A DNA stretch of 64,000 nt from Chengkuizengella marina (GTDB taxonomy: Bacteria > Bacillota > Bacilli > Paenibacillales > KCTC-33759), in NCBI RefSeq assembly GCF_009910845.1, contig NZ_SIJB01000016.1:25770-89769 (forward strand), read 5' to 3'. The notes under the pieces are model-generated. The model did not search any database and was not told the origin of the DNA. It saw only the letters and a program-made list of their open reading frames with translations. Of the stretch, positions 53,279-61,154 are shown one piece after another. A program made the position numbers and the translations under genes. Numbering within the stretch: the first letter of the stretch is position 1; every line of letters starts with the position of its first letter.

Positions 53279-53659
53279 ATGGAGATTATAGGTTCTTTAA
53301 TAGCTATTTCATTGCTTACATTTTTTTATTTTAAATATCCGAAGGTAACTGTAAAAAGCAGAGTATTGATTAAAGAACTGGATCATTTTAAATCGATGAA
53401 TGGGGAGAAGATGAATGCAACTAAGATCATTTTTCTTTTGGATGATTCAAATAAAAAAGTTACGTTACGGGTATTAAGCCAAAAGAAGTTTGAGGAAATT
53501 AATCAAGGTGATATAGGAATTCTAACTTATAGAGGTTTGTTTTTGATTGAATTTAAAAAAATTAATGACAAATTAATGACTTTGCTTCGTTTGGATATGA
53601 GTAAAGAAAAACGTATATATCATTTTGGGGTTGGTTTAAAGATGCAATTGATGAAATGA
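53279..53659 (+). CDS. membrane-anchored hypothetical protein
   Basis: 126 residues. N-terminal hydrophobic segment (3-18, IGSLIAISLLTFFYF) then a basic beta-rich domain (VKSRVLIKELDHFKSMNGEK ... FLLDDSNKKVTLRVLSQKKFEEINQGDIGILTYRGLFLIEF), similar to DUF2500-type proteins of Bacillus. Function unknown. Confidence 0.5.
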   Translation: MEIIGSLIAISLLTFFYFKYPKVTVKSRVLIKELDHFKSMNGEKMNATKIIFLLDDSNKKVTLRVLSQKKFEEINQGDIGILTYRGLFLIEFKKINDKLMTLLRLDMSKEKRIYHFGVGLKMQLMK

Positions 53660-53697
53660 TTAATTTAGATTAGCTTATGGATTGAGAGTGTGATTCA

Positions 53698-54177
53698 ATG
53701 ATTTTAATTAGTGGAATAACTGGTTTTTTTGATTCAAATACTATCCCACCACCTGAAATTGATGAGAAACAATTTAAAAAATTATGTTTCTCTATTATAG
53801 CCGAAAAAAATGGTAAAGTATTAGATTTCAAAAAATTAAAATATCCTTATAACTTTTATATTGTAGAAGTTAAAGTTGGTTATGATCATTTATACGTCTT
53901 GTTAAATAATCATTTTCCATTTGTAGCTTTTGCATCTACGGTAAATTTAGAAAATGCTACTTTTACCTACATTGATGAATCGTGGTTAAGCAGAAAGTTC
54001 ACCCCCTACTATAGAGTTATGAGTACAAAAGAACTTATGGAGACTGTGGTAATAAAAAAAATTAAAGGTACTATAACTTTGGAAAATGACAATGAATTAA
54101 ATATTGCAGAACTTAGTCAATTATTTTATTGGAAACCAACAACAGTGGGGGAAATTGTTTTTAATATGTGGGATTAG
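53698..54177 (+). CDS. hypothetical protein, immunity-like
   Basis: 159 residues; GTGATTCA-type leader without a strong SD. ISGITGFFDSNTIPPPEIDEKQFKKLCFSIIAEKNGKVLDFKKLKYPYNFYIVEVKVGYDHLYVLLNNHFPFVAFAS resembles small DUF families found in immunity arrays. Ends with WKPTTVGEIVFNMWD, a C-terminus typical of such folds. The next gene may overlap it. Confidence 0.5.
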   Translation: MILISGITGFFDSNTIPPPEIDEKQFKKLCFSIIAEKNGKVLDFKKLKYPYNFYIVEVKVGYDHLYVLLNNHFPFVAFASTVNLENATFTYIDESWLSRKFTPYYRVMSTKELMETVVIKKIKGTITLENDNELNIAELSQLFYWKPTTVGEIVFNMWD

Positions 54178-54194
54178 TTAAAGGATGTGGGATT

Positions 54195-54689
54195 TTGAAA
54201 GAACTTTATTATTCGAATAAGAAAAAGTTTAGAGGTAAAAGACGATATTTTAGAAACTTATGGAACAAAGTTGAAACATATGAATTAGATATTGAAGATA
54301 ATTGGTTTGACTTTTATCATATCCATTTGGATTTTTCTGGTCATGGAAATAATAGTAAAAAAATAAGAAATGAACACATTAAAGCACACCTATCGCTATA
54401 TAAAAATATTTTAAAGCAACTTGAAAAATATGAAAATTCATTTCAATCTTGGATATGTATTCATGAAGAAGATACTGGGGCTGATGCGGTTTATGTTCAT
54501 ACAAAAAATCCAAACTACGATGATTTTCCTTTTCAAAATGAAAATATTAACTGGGAGTGTAAAATACCAAATTCTTTAATGAATTTAATTGATATTGAAA
54601 AGTTTAATGTAGGTTATATTAGTTCAAATCATGAGAATACTTACTTCATTCAATCAAAAGAGCATGGTGTATCTATAAATATTAAATAG
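54195..54689 (+). CDS. hypothetical protein, immunity-like
   Basis: 164 residues from TTG 54195 (SD AAAGGATG). RYFRNLWNKVETYELDIEDNWFDFYHIHLDFSGHGNNSKKIRNEHIKAHLSLYKNILKQLEKYENSFQSWICIHEEDTGADAVYVHTKNPNYDDFPF: aromatic-rich, conserved in pattern among small Firmicute proteins of toxin-immunity loci. Precise family not named. Confidence 0.5.
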   Translation: MKELYYSNKKKFRGKRRYFRNLWNKVETYELDIEDNWFDFYHIHLDFSGHGNNSKKIRNEHIKAHLSLYKNILKQLEKYENSFQSWICIHEEDTGADAVYVHTKNPNYDDFPFQNENINWECKIPNSLMNLIDIEKFNVGYISSNHENTYFIQSKEHGVSINIK

Positions 54690-54836
54690 TATTATAATTT
54701 ATTTAATAGTCTAAATGGAAATTTCCATCACACAAAAAGGATTATATTGTATTACATAGAATAATTAGACTATAGCTATTTTAAAAAAAAAGAATGAAAT
54801 CTCTCAGCCGATGGGAATAAATTGGGATGGGATATA

Positions 54837-55721
54837 ATGGAATACAAAAAATATATGGGGAAAGCTGAATTTGAAAAAGCTTTACATACTCTCAAGGGGT
54901 TGTTATTAGGTATACATGCTGATCGGAAATTAAATATTAATGAAATTGAAGAGCTGCAACACTGGTGTATGCTTCAGAATGATCATAAGAATATGCATCC
55001 TTTTAAAGAGATCATACCTCTAGTTATTCAATCTATTGAAGATGGTATTTTATCTACAGATGAAATTAATGATGTGCTTTGGGTAGTGAATTCATACTCT
55101 AAAGAAAATAATTATTATGATCTTATTACACATGACATTCAAATTTTGCACGGAATTTTACATGGAATTCTTAGTGATAATAAAATTAACGAAAAAGAAT
55201 TAGTATCTTTGAGGAATTGGTTGATAGATAATGATCACTTAGAGTCTACATATCCATACGATGAAGTGTATTCTATGATCTCAAATGTACTAGAAGATGG
55301 AATAATTGATGAGAAAGAGCATAAATTTTTAAAGGCATTTTTCACTGATTTTATTGATACTACTGCTTCACTAAATATACATGATGTAGATATAGAAGAA
55401 ATGAAGAAGGAAATGAGAATTTCAGGGATATGCGCTATAGATCCAAATATTGAATTGAGGGATAGTGTTTTCTGTTTTACAGGTGAGTCAAGTAAAATGA
55501 AAAGAAATGAAATTAAAAATGTTATTGAAGATAAAGGTGGTATTTTCAAAAATAATATTGTTAATAATTTAAATTATTTGATTGTAGGCGATAATAACAA
55601 CCCTTGCTGGACATTTTCATGCTATGGAAGAAAGATTGAGAAAGCAATCGGTCTTAGAAAAAAAGGTAAGCAGATCGTTATTGCTCATGAAGTTGATTTT
55701 TGGGATGCCTTAGTAGAATAA
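54837..55721 (+). CDS. TerB-like plus BRCT domain protein
   Basis: 294 residues from ATG 54837. Helical N-terminal two-thirds: two repeats of a DxxINExE-type acidic loop (ADRKLNINEIEELQHWCMLQ; SDNKINEKELVSLRNWL), reminiscent of TerB-like domains. C-terminal ~90 residues form a BRCT domain (DSVFCFTGESSKMKRNEIKNVIEDKGGIFKNNIVNNLNYLIVGDNNNPCW ... KIEKAIGLRKKGKQIVIAHEVDF). BRCT domains bind DNA ends or phosphopeptides. A DNA repair or defence role is possible, but the architecture does not settle which. Confidence 0.75.
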   Translation: MEYKKYMGKAEFEKALHTLKGLLLGIHADRKLNINEIEELQHWCMLQNDHKNMHPFKEIIPLVIQSIEDGILSTDEINDVLWVVNSYSKENNYYDLITHDIQILHGILHGILSDNKINEKELVSLRNWLIDNDHLESTYPYDEVYSMISNVLEDGIIDEKEHKFLKAFFTDFIDTTASLNIHDVDIEEMKKEMRISGICAIDPNIELRDSVFCFTGESSKMKRNEIKNVIEDKGGIFKNNIVNNLNYLIVGDNNNPCWTFSCYGRKIEKAIGLRKKGKQIVIAHEVDFWDALVE

Positions 55722-55744
55722 TATAAAGTTTTGGCAATGCGAGG

Positions 55745-55775
55745 AGACATGATTTATTAGATCATGTCTTTTTTT
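55745..55775 (+). terminator. terminator of the BRCT gene
   Basis: AGACATGAT/ATCATGTCT stem of nine pairs followed by T7. Confidence 0.85.
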
Positions 55776-55801
55776 CAATAAATAATTACTTTTATCAAAG
55801 G

Positions 55802-55828
55802 AAAGCGTAAAATAAAATACGCTTTTTT
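55802..55828 (+). terminator. second terminator-like hairpin
   Basis: AAGCGTA/TACGCTT around AAATAAAA, followed by T6; it insulates the Agr promoter from upstream transcription. Confidence 0.65.
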
Positions 55829-55933
55829 GTTGTTATTTCAGAATAATTTGATAAAATATGACAAAATATTAAGAGCAAAATAAAATCACTGATATAAATA
55901 TATTTTAAAAAAACATATTTTACAATTATTACA

Positions 55934-55962
55934 TGTACAAGTGTAAAATAAAATGGTATAAT
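55934..55962 (+). promoter_or_regulatory. promoter of the Agr-like operon with element B in its spacer
   Basis: -35 TGTACA (55934-55939), 17-base spacer, -10 TATAAT (55957-55962). Element B AAGTGTAAAATAAAATGG occupies 55939-55956, the same register as in the late promoter. Leader of ~100 bases to the first gene. Confidence 0.75.
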
Positions 55963-56072
55963 TGAAGTGTTAAATATTTCAATATTATTCACGACAAGCA
56001 GTGACATTATATGACAAGTATAGTGTGATAATATTTAAATGCGACATAAAATGAAAGGTGGGTGATTTTATC

Positions 56073-56711
56073 GTGAGCATTTTCTGGTTCTTTTTGTTCT
56101 CATCTATTGAATATATGGCTTTTTTCTTTTTAATGTTTAGATTGTTTAGATTTCAACCTTCATACTATGTACCGCAAATTGTATTTTCAATTTCATTGTT
56201 ATTATTTGTGTCGACTTCGATGAGGTATGGATTTGAACTATCAGAATTTTCTGCTATTGCTCAATTAATTTTGATTTGCCTGTTAATATGGCAATTGTTT
56301 AATATTCATGTGTTCTATGCGTTTGTAATGGGAGTATCGTCTTATGTGTTTTTTGGATTAATACAATCAGTAATTGCACTTATATATCATCTAGACATAG
56401 AATTTATTAATTCTGATGCTTATGTTGGTCAAACTTTAACAAGTATAGTTGCATTAGTCATTGGTGAGTTAATAAAAAAATATAATAAAGGATTTTCTTT
56501 TATCCCAGAGATTTATTCTCCTAGAAAAATAAAGTTTAAATTCCCATATTTAGTAACAATAATCGCAAGCATTGTTATTGTAACTGTATCAACATACTAT
56601 CAACAAAAGTATCATGAAGATAAACTATTGTACATATCTTTATTATTATTGATTACTTTAATGTCTTTCTTATTTATATCATTACATAGGGAGAACACTA
56701 CTGATGATTGA
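56073..56711 (+). CDS. six-TM receptor-like protein resembling the AgrC sensor domain, without kinase
   Basis: 212 residues from GTG 56073 (SD AAAGGTGGGTGA; a GTG 15 bases earlier lies inside it). Six or seven hydrophobic segments: about 5-25, 33-50, 60-80, 84-105, 120-137, 164-185 and 190-205. Long enough only for an AgrC-like membrane sensor; there is no His-kinase DHp/ATPase domain, and the gene ends HRENTTDD just after the last helix, where AgrC would go on. It overlaps agrB by eight bases. It may sense the AIP and control the LytTR protein directly, like membrane inhibitors of streptococcal LytTR systems. Confidence 0.65.
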   Translation: MSIFWFFLFSSIEYMAFFFLMFRLFRFQPSYYVPQIVFSISLLLFVSTSMRYGFELSEFSAIAQLILICLLIWQLFNIHVFYAFVMGVSSYVFFGLIQSVIALIYHLDIEFINSDAYVGQTLTSIVALVIGELIKKYNKGFSFIPEIYSPRKIKFKFPYLVTIIASIVIVTVSTYYQQKYHEDKLLYISLLLLITLMSFLFISLHRENTTDD

Positions 56712-57246
56712 GTCTATATCCTTAAAAATAGCCCAAAATATTAAAAATAAGGCACCGTACAACACTGTAAGTATAGAAGTAATGAAATTTGCTTTAATTG
56801 GTTTAACAAATGCAATAATTACAATTATAGTTTCATTATTGATTAGTATACCTCTTGGAAATTTTTTAGAAGTGTCAATATCAATGATAACTTTTGCTAT
56901 AATCCGAGGCGTTTCAGGAGGATATCATTTTAATAGTGCATTGGTTTGTACTGTATTTTCAGCAATTATTTTTAATGCTGTTCCTTTTTTTACATTGTCT
57001 GAATATCAGATAGGTGTTTTAACAATTTTGAGTGTATTCTTTATGTTGATATTTGCACCTTTAGATATGGAAAAACATAGCAGAGTGCCTAAGAAGTATT
57101 ACATGCATTTAAAAATAGCGTCAATCGGAATAATAGTTTGTAGCTATTTTATCCAATCAGATGTGATTACTATATCTATAGCAATCCAAAGCTTTTCTTT
57201 GCTCCTGGGAGTCAGAAAAATTTTGAAGGGAGGTGAACAATTATGA
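56704..57246 (+). CDS. agrB: AgrB-like peptide-processing membrane protease
   Basis: 180 residues. The AgrB signature is present: FAIIRGVSGGYHFNSALVC with catalytic His and Cys eight residues apart, in the N-terminal half. About five hydrophobic segments follow. It would cut the C-terminal part of AgrD and cyclise it. Order receptor-like, agrB, agrD, lytTR differs from staphylococcal BDCA. Overlaps agrD by four bases. Confidence 0.85.
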   Translation: MIESISLKIAQNIKNKAPYNTVSIEVMKFALIGLTNAIITIIVSLLISIPLGNFLEVSISMITFAIIRGVSGGYHFNSALVCTVFSAIIFNAVPFFTLSEYQIGVLTILSVFFMLIFAPLDMEKHSRVPKKYYMHLKIASIGIIVCSYFIQSDVITISIAIQSFSLLLGVRKILKGGEQL

Positions 57247-57371
57247 CAGAGAAACTAGCTGTATATACATCTAAGTTTTTAGCTTTATTTGCATTAACTT
57301 ATGTTAGTGCACTTAGTATTTTTTTATGGCATCAACCCGAGGCCCCAGAAGAATTATTGCAAAAAAAATAA
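57243..57371 (+). CDS. agrD: AgrD-like autoinducer precursor (Ser-lactone type)
   Basis: 42 residues after GGGAGGTG. Amphipathic N-terminal helix (KLAVYTSKFLALFALTYVSA), then SIFLW as likely ring residues, then the conserved acidic tail HQPEAPEELLQKK matching the P-E-x-P-E-E-L motif of AgrD recognised by AgrB. It has no Cys, so cyclisation would use Ser (lactone) rather than thiolactone. A ring of five residues SIFLW is inferred from spacing to PE. Confidence 0.85.
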   Translation: MTEKLAVYTSKFLALFALTYVSALSIFLWHQPEAPEELLQKK

Positions 57372-57410
57372 CAAAGAAACCACTGTTAATGAAGAAGGGA
57401 AGGTGGTGGT

Positions 57411-57905
57411 ATGACAATAGTAGATTTCTTAATAAATATACCATTATGGGATGCAAAAAATAATAAAACTAAAGTAGTAAATCTATCTGACATAAAAGAT
57501 TGGACATCTATAGGAAGAAAAATACATATTGTTACCAATGATAATGATGTTCTTGAATTCCCTGTCAATATAACTGAACTAGGAATGTGTTTAAAATCGC
57601 TTAATCACATTCAAGTGGATAGAAATTATGTTGTAAACAAGAGAAAATTAATAGATTACAAGAAACATCCTGATACTATATATTTAGAAGATGGAACGTC
57701 TAGAATTATCCCTGATTCTAGGGCTAAGGAGCATGGTTTAAACCAAATAGAATTGCCAATATCTCCTGATGGAGATGAGTTATTATTAAGTAGCTTACTT
57801 GATTATATAACTAATATTATTAATTCTAAACATATAGATGATAAAACTAGGAAAAAATTACAGGATATAATTGAAATACTAGAGAAAAAACATCCTGATA
57901 CATAA
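57411..57905 (+). CDS. LytTR-domain DNA-binding protein without receiver domain
   Basis: 164 residues. Residues ~20-110 match LytTR: NLSDIKDWTSIGRKIHIVTNDND ... CLKSLNHIQVDRNYVVNKRKLIDYKKHPDTIYLEDG. The usual REC domain (Asp-phosphorylation) is absent; the remaining ~50 residues are a helical region (LLLSSLLDYITNIINSKHIDDKTRKKLQDIIEILEKK) that may dimerise or contact the membrane protein. SD AAGGTGG. Probably the output of the Agr module, unphosphorylated. Confidence 0.85.
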   Translation: MTIVDFLINIPLWDAKNNKTKVVNLSDIKDWTSIGRKIHIVTNDNDVLEFPVNITELGMCLKSLNHIQVDRNYVVNKRKLIDYKKHPDTIYLEDGTSRIIPDSRAKEHGLNQIELPISPDGDELLLSSLLDYITNIINSKHIDDKTRKKLQDIIEILEKKHPDT

Positions 57906-58025
57906 CATCTTTAGTTTGTCAAGCCCAATTCATGAACATGAATAACTGATGCTTTTTTTTGGAATATATGTTAAGATTTGCTTAATAGAAACATGTGACA
58001 AATAAAATTAAAGGGGGAAAGACAC
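57906..58025 (+). promoter_or_regulatory. hairpin plus element B before the 58026 gene
   Basis: ATTCATG/CATGAAT stem, then T8 (57959), read as a terminator of the Agr unit. Element B copy ATGTGACAAATAAAATTA lies at 57993-58010, before SD AAAGGGGG. Confidence 0.55.
57993..58010 (+). promoter_or_regulatory. element B copy (ATGTGACAAATAAAATTA)
   Basis: Three mismatches to the 20.5-kb operator; 15 bases before ATG 58026. Confidence 0.5.
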
Positions 58026-58340
58026 ATGTCAAATCTATTAGCAAACCTTAAAACATTTATATTTGAATGGGAGCATGGAGTAGATTATGTTATAACAGAG
58101 AATTTAGAGAAATCGATTACAATAATTGAAGAGTTTGGTATGGGAAAAGTTGATCATTATGATTCTATTAAAACAATTGAACTTGATATCTTCTTTGTAA
58201 ATGAACCTATGGTTAAATTATTAACGAAAGATATAATAGAAAATAAAGAGTTTAAACAAATTCCCTCGTTTTTTCTAAGCATAACCTCCTTACCTGACTT
58301 CCTGGATGATCCCATAAGAATAGAAACGTTATACTATTAA
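58026..58340 (+). CDS. 104-residue hypothetical protein
   Basis: Strong SD AAAGGGGGAAAG. Acidic and aromatic (NLKTFIFEWEHGVDYVITENLEKSITIIEEFGMGKVDHYDSIKTIELDIFF). Between the Agr unit and the MrpR-like gene and headed by an element B copy, so it may be a regulated lysogeny-related gene. No family recognised. Confidence 0.5.
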   Translation: MSNLLANLKTFIFEWEHGVDYVITENLEKSITIIEEFGMGKVDHYDSIKTIELDIFFVNEPMVKLLTKDIIENKEFKQIPSFFLSITSLPDFLDDPIRIETLYY

Positions 58341-58358
58341 AGAAAAATAAAATTAATA

Positions 58359-58389
58359 AAAAGATCATCTAAAAAGGGTGATCTTTTTA
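58359..58389 (+). terminator. terminator
   Basis: AAAGATCATC and GTGATCTTTTT arms with an eight-base loop. Confidence 0.75.
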
Positions 58390-58410
58390 TATTGAGAGGT
58401 GGAAATTAAA

Positions 58411-58572
58411 ATGGAGTATATTGATTTATTAAACAGATATTACGATGTATTATTAACGAGGTGGTCTCATAAAGAAATAGAGAGCGAGAAAGCTATTAGA
58501 ATGCTAGATAAGCTAGATCAGTGGAATCGAGTATCTAAACTCAATGGAATGTTGTTTGACAAGGTATCTTAG
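58411..58572 (+). CDS. 53-residue small protein
   Basis: ATG 58411 after GAGAGGTGG. EYIDLLNRYYDVLLTRWSHKEIESEKAIRMLDKLDQWNRVSKL is amphipathic-helical and charged. Because it follows a terminator it may depend on read-through or a promoter not identified. Candidate small regulator or anti-repressor; unknown. Confidence 0.5.
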   Translation: MEYIDLLNRYYDVLLTRWSHKEIESEKAIRMLDKLDQWNRVSKLNGMLFDKVS

Positions 58573-58826
58573 TGGTTTATAATAAGAATATTTATGTAGA
58601 TAATTACCATATTATTCTAATAATTTCATTTAAATTGGAAAATAAAATGTACACAGAAATAAAAGTATGATAATATTTATTAAGGAGTATTATTAGTAAT
58701 GATTAAAAAGTAAATAAAATTAAATTTAAAGAATTATTAAAGTACTTTTACTAAAACTCTTATAAAAAAATACCCTATTTAAACTTTTTAGGTATATTTT
58801 TGATAATTTTATGTTATAATAAAAGC

Positions 58827-58844
58827 ATGTGATAAATAAAGTGA
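58827..58844 (+). promoter_or_regulatory. element B copy before the MrpR-like gene (ATGTGATAAATAAAGTGA)
   Basis: Two mismatches to the 20.5-kb operator. It starts seven bases after a TATAAT (58815-58820), so a bound protein could block a promoter there and give autoregulation; the -35 is poor. Confidence 0.55.
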
Positions 58845-58872
58845 ATAGGTATATTTTGAAAGGGTGCATTAA

Positions 58873-60075
58873 ATGAGAAAATATCGTAAAGATATAGAGG
58901 AAAATATCATATCTATATTAAGGAAAATAAAGAACAATGATCAAATGATTAATAAAGTTAAGCAGCTTGCTATTGATAATGGAATGTTAAGTGGAGAGGT
59001 GATTCGACTTTTTGTTAATCATGAAAAAATTCGTGATATAGGTATAGGTTCTTTGTATTTATTTATGATACAACTTTTTAAGGTATCCCAAGACAAAACT
59101 ATAAATCCTAATATTTTGGATTTGTATAATCCTGAGACAAAAGCAAGATTTTTAACTAAACTTGGGAATAAGTCTCAAGATATTTATTTGAGAATTTTTG
59201 AAGTTTCTTCAGAGGTGGAATATAAACGTAAGAAAGATCTATATGAGCTAAATTTAGATGATATAGAAATTATTTTATATACTTTGAGACCATTAACAAA
59301 TGATATTAGTCATGTGAATGGAAGAATTGTTACATCTTATTTAAATTGGTGCATTGAAAAAGAATTAATTTCAACAAATCTTCTTACAGAGAAAAATGTT
59401 GATTGGTTTAGTCAATTTGTAGATAAAGATATTCAATTATATTATTCAGAAAGTGAAATTAGAAAGATTGAAGATAATTGTGCAAACTATCAAGACAACG
59501 TTATAGTACGACTGCTTTTTGAAGGTGTCCAAGGATCTGCTATGTCGGAGATAAGAAATGTTCAAAGAAAAGATGTAAATCATGATACAAATGAAATTAA
59601 GGTAAGAAATGAACGTGGGGATGAAAGAATTGTCAATGTTTCTGATAGAGCAATGAACATGATACAAAATGCTTTTGCACAAATTGTGTACATTAAAAAA
59701 AATGGACATATGTTACCAGATACACATATGTCTGATAAAACAAATTTGGTTGAAAACGATTATCTAATAAGGAGTAGTCTAACCAAAACTATAAGTTTCA
59801 ATAAAGAAGTTGATAAAATTGTTCTTTATAGAAGAATTCAAACTATTGCAGAAACATTGGGTTACGAAAAAAGTAGTTTAACTGCAAAAAACATTGTAAG
59901 ATCAGGAATGATATATGAAGGGAAAAAGATTCTTGATGAAAAAGGAAGTTTGGAGAGAGAAGATTACTTAAATATATGTGCAAAGTATAATATGAATCCA
60001 AATAATTGGTATCCCTTAAAGAGATTTATAAATGAAAAAGTTATAGGCAAACTATATAAAAATAATTCAAGATAA
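58873..60075 (+). CDS. MrpR-like repressor (degenerate tyrosine-recombinase fold)
   Basis: 400 residues, SD AAAGGGTG. N-terminal helical domain, then a core resembling MrpR/YopR and phage integrases but without catalysis: YYSESEIRKIEDNCANYQDNVIVRLLFEGVQGSAMSEIRNVQRKDVN (where recombinases have the first catalytic Arg), and KSSLTAKNIVRSGMIYEGKKI in place of HxxR...H. No Tyr nucleophile region. MrpR is the SPbeta master repressor that binds repeated DNA elements in lytic promoters. The match is by layout and the SAL/IRS-type motifs, not by search. Confidence 0.7.
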   Translation: MRKYRKDIEENIISILRKIKNNDQMINKVKQLAIDNGMLSGEVIRLFVNHEKIRDIGIGSLYLFMIQLFKVSQDKTINPNILDLYNPETKARFLTKLGNKSQDIYLRIFEVSSEVEYKRKKDLYELNLDDIEIILYTLRPLTNDISHVNGRIVTSYLNWCIEKELISTNLLTEKNVDWFSQFVDKDIQLYYSESEIRKIEDNCANYQDNVIVRLLFEGVQGSAMSEIRNVQRKDVNHDTNEIKVRNERGDERIVNVSDRAMNMIQNAFAQIVYIKKNGHMLPDTHMSDKTNLVENDYLIRSSLTKTISFNKEVDKIVLYRRIQTIAETLGYEKSSLTAKNIVRSGMIYEGKKILDEKGSLEREDYLNICAKYNMNPNNWYPLKRFINEKVIGKLYKNNSR

Positions 60076-60131
60076 AATGTTTAATTAGTAAAATAATTTA
60101 TTACAAGTAGTTTTATATTAAATAGTGAAAG

Positions 60132-60166
60132 AAGGTGGATTAAAATTAATTTAATCCTCTTTTTTA
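60132..60166 (+). terminator. terminator of the MrpR-like gene
   Basis: GGATTAAA/TTTAATCC stem followed by TCTTTTTT. Confidence 0.75.
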
Positions 60167-60204
60167 TAAGGTATAGAGTTATAAATGTAATATAAAATAA
60201 ATTA

Positions 60205-60233
60205 TTGACTTTAAATAGCATTAATGATATAAT
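60205..60233 (+). promoter_or_regulatory. sigma-A promoter of the ERF-SSB unit
   Basis: TTGACT (60205-60210), 17 bases, TATAAT (60228-60233). About 275 bases of leader follow, with two element B copies (60325-60342, 60461-60478) and no gene. Confidence 0.75.
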
Positions 60234-60324
60234 CAAAGAGCAATGATATGAAATAATTGACGGTGACGGATGTTTTTTGTAGATTTCACTAATGAAAACT
60301 AAAAAGAAATTATAACAGTATTAT

Positions 60325-60342
60325 AAGTGAAAAATAAAACTG
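60325..60342 (+). promoter_or_regulatory. element B copy (AAGTGAAAAATAAAACTG)
   Basis: In the leader of the ERF-SSB unit, about 90 bases after the -10; three to four mismatches. Confidence 0.4.
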
Positions 60343-60460
60343 ATTGGTGTAAATGAGAAATGATGATTAAGATTACGAAAAGAGGTGATGGTATTCCACT
60401 ATATATTTAAGAAATTACATTTAGTAAGACTGGAATTGAAATCAATTAATTTTATTGCAT

Positions 60461-60478
60461 AAGTGTAAAATAAAATAA
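60461..60478 (+). promoter_or_regulatory. element B copy (AAGTGTAAAATAAAATAA)
   Basis: In the leader, 48 bases before the likely ERF start; identical to the Agr copy except the last two bases. Confidence 0.5.
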
Positions 60479-60508
60479 AATAAATTAATATTGAAAGGGT
60501 GAAGTAAT

Positions 60509-61153
60509 ATAAGTAGCGATAAGAAATTAGGATTGTATCAAAAAATTATCTACGTAATGGAGGCTGTAAAATATCTTGAAAAAGACAATGAGGTCAAGTT
60601 TAAAACCACAAATTATAAAGCTATTACCGAAGAAAAAGTAACTAAAGCAGTCCGTGCAGAATTAGTTAAAAATAAGTTAGTAGTACTTCCAATTGAACAA
60701 GCTCACTCCAAAGAAGGTAATCTTACAACAGTAGATACAAAATACAAAATTATTGATGCAGAAACTGGACATTACGAAGTAATAGTAAGTTCAGGAACTG
60801 GAGTAGACACACAAGATAAAGGTGTCGGTAAAGCTATGACCTATGCTTTTAAATATTTATTCCTTAGATCATTTGCAATACCTACAGGAGAAGATCCTGA
60901 TAAGACTTCTAATGAAGAATTAGAAGAAAACCAAAAGATTCAAGATGAGCTTTTGGATGATGTAGTTTCTAAATGGCAGATACTTAACAACGATGAAGAC
61001 ATCTTAAAAGCAAGAAAAAGTTTTAATGAGTTTTTAATATCATCAAAGGGAAAATCTATTAATCATTTAGATCAAAAATCATTAGAAAATTTTAATGAAC
61101 AGTTTAGTAACATGCTAAAAGATAAATCAAAAGAAAAGAAAGGAGCAAAATAA
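60509..61153 (+). CDS. ERF-family single-strand annealing recombinase (probable ATA start)
   Basis: About 214 residues. Frame opens after TGA 60500; AAAGGGTGA (60494-60502) precedes ATA 60509 at a normal distance, and the codons read ATA-Ser-Ser-Asp-Lys-Lys-Leu-Gly before [20 protein letters not shown], which matches the usual ERF N-terminus (LYQKL..V...). The first TTG (60533) has no SD. The core has [54 protein letters not shown], the classic ERF motif. Acts with the SSB encoded next to it in phage recombination and replication. Confidence 0.85.
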   Translation: MSSDKKLGLYQKIIYVMEAVKYLEKDNEVKFKTTNYKAITEEKVTKAVRAELVKNKLVVLPIEQAHSKEGNLTTVDTKYKIIDAETGHYEVIVSSGTGVDTQDKGVGKAMTYAFKYLFLRSFAIPTGEDPDKTSNEELEENQKIQDELLDDVVSKWQILNNDEDILKARKSFNEFLISSKGKSINHLDQKSLENFNEQFSNMLKDKSKEKKGAK

Positions 61154-61154
61154 T

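Noticed and set aside
56704..57246. Membrane protease of CAAX type instead of AgrB
   Set aside because: The GGYHFNSALVC motif and the directly following AgrD-like peptide fit AgrB better.
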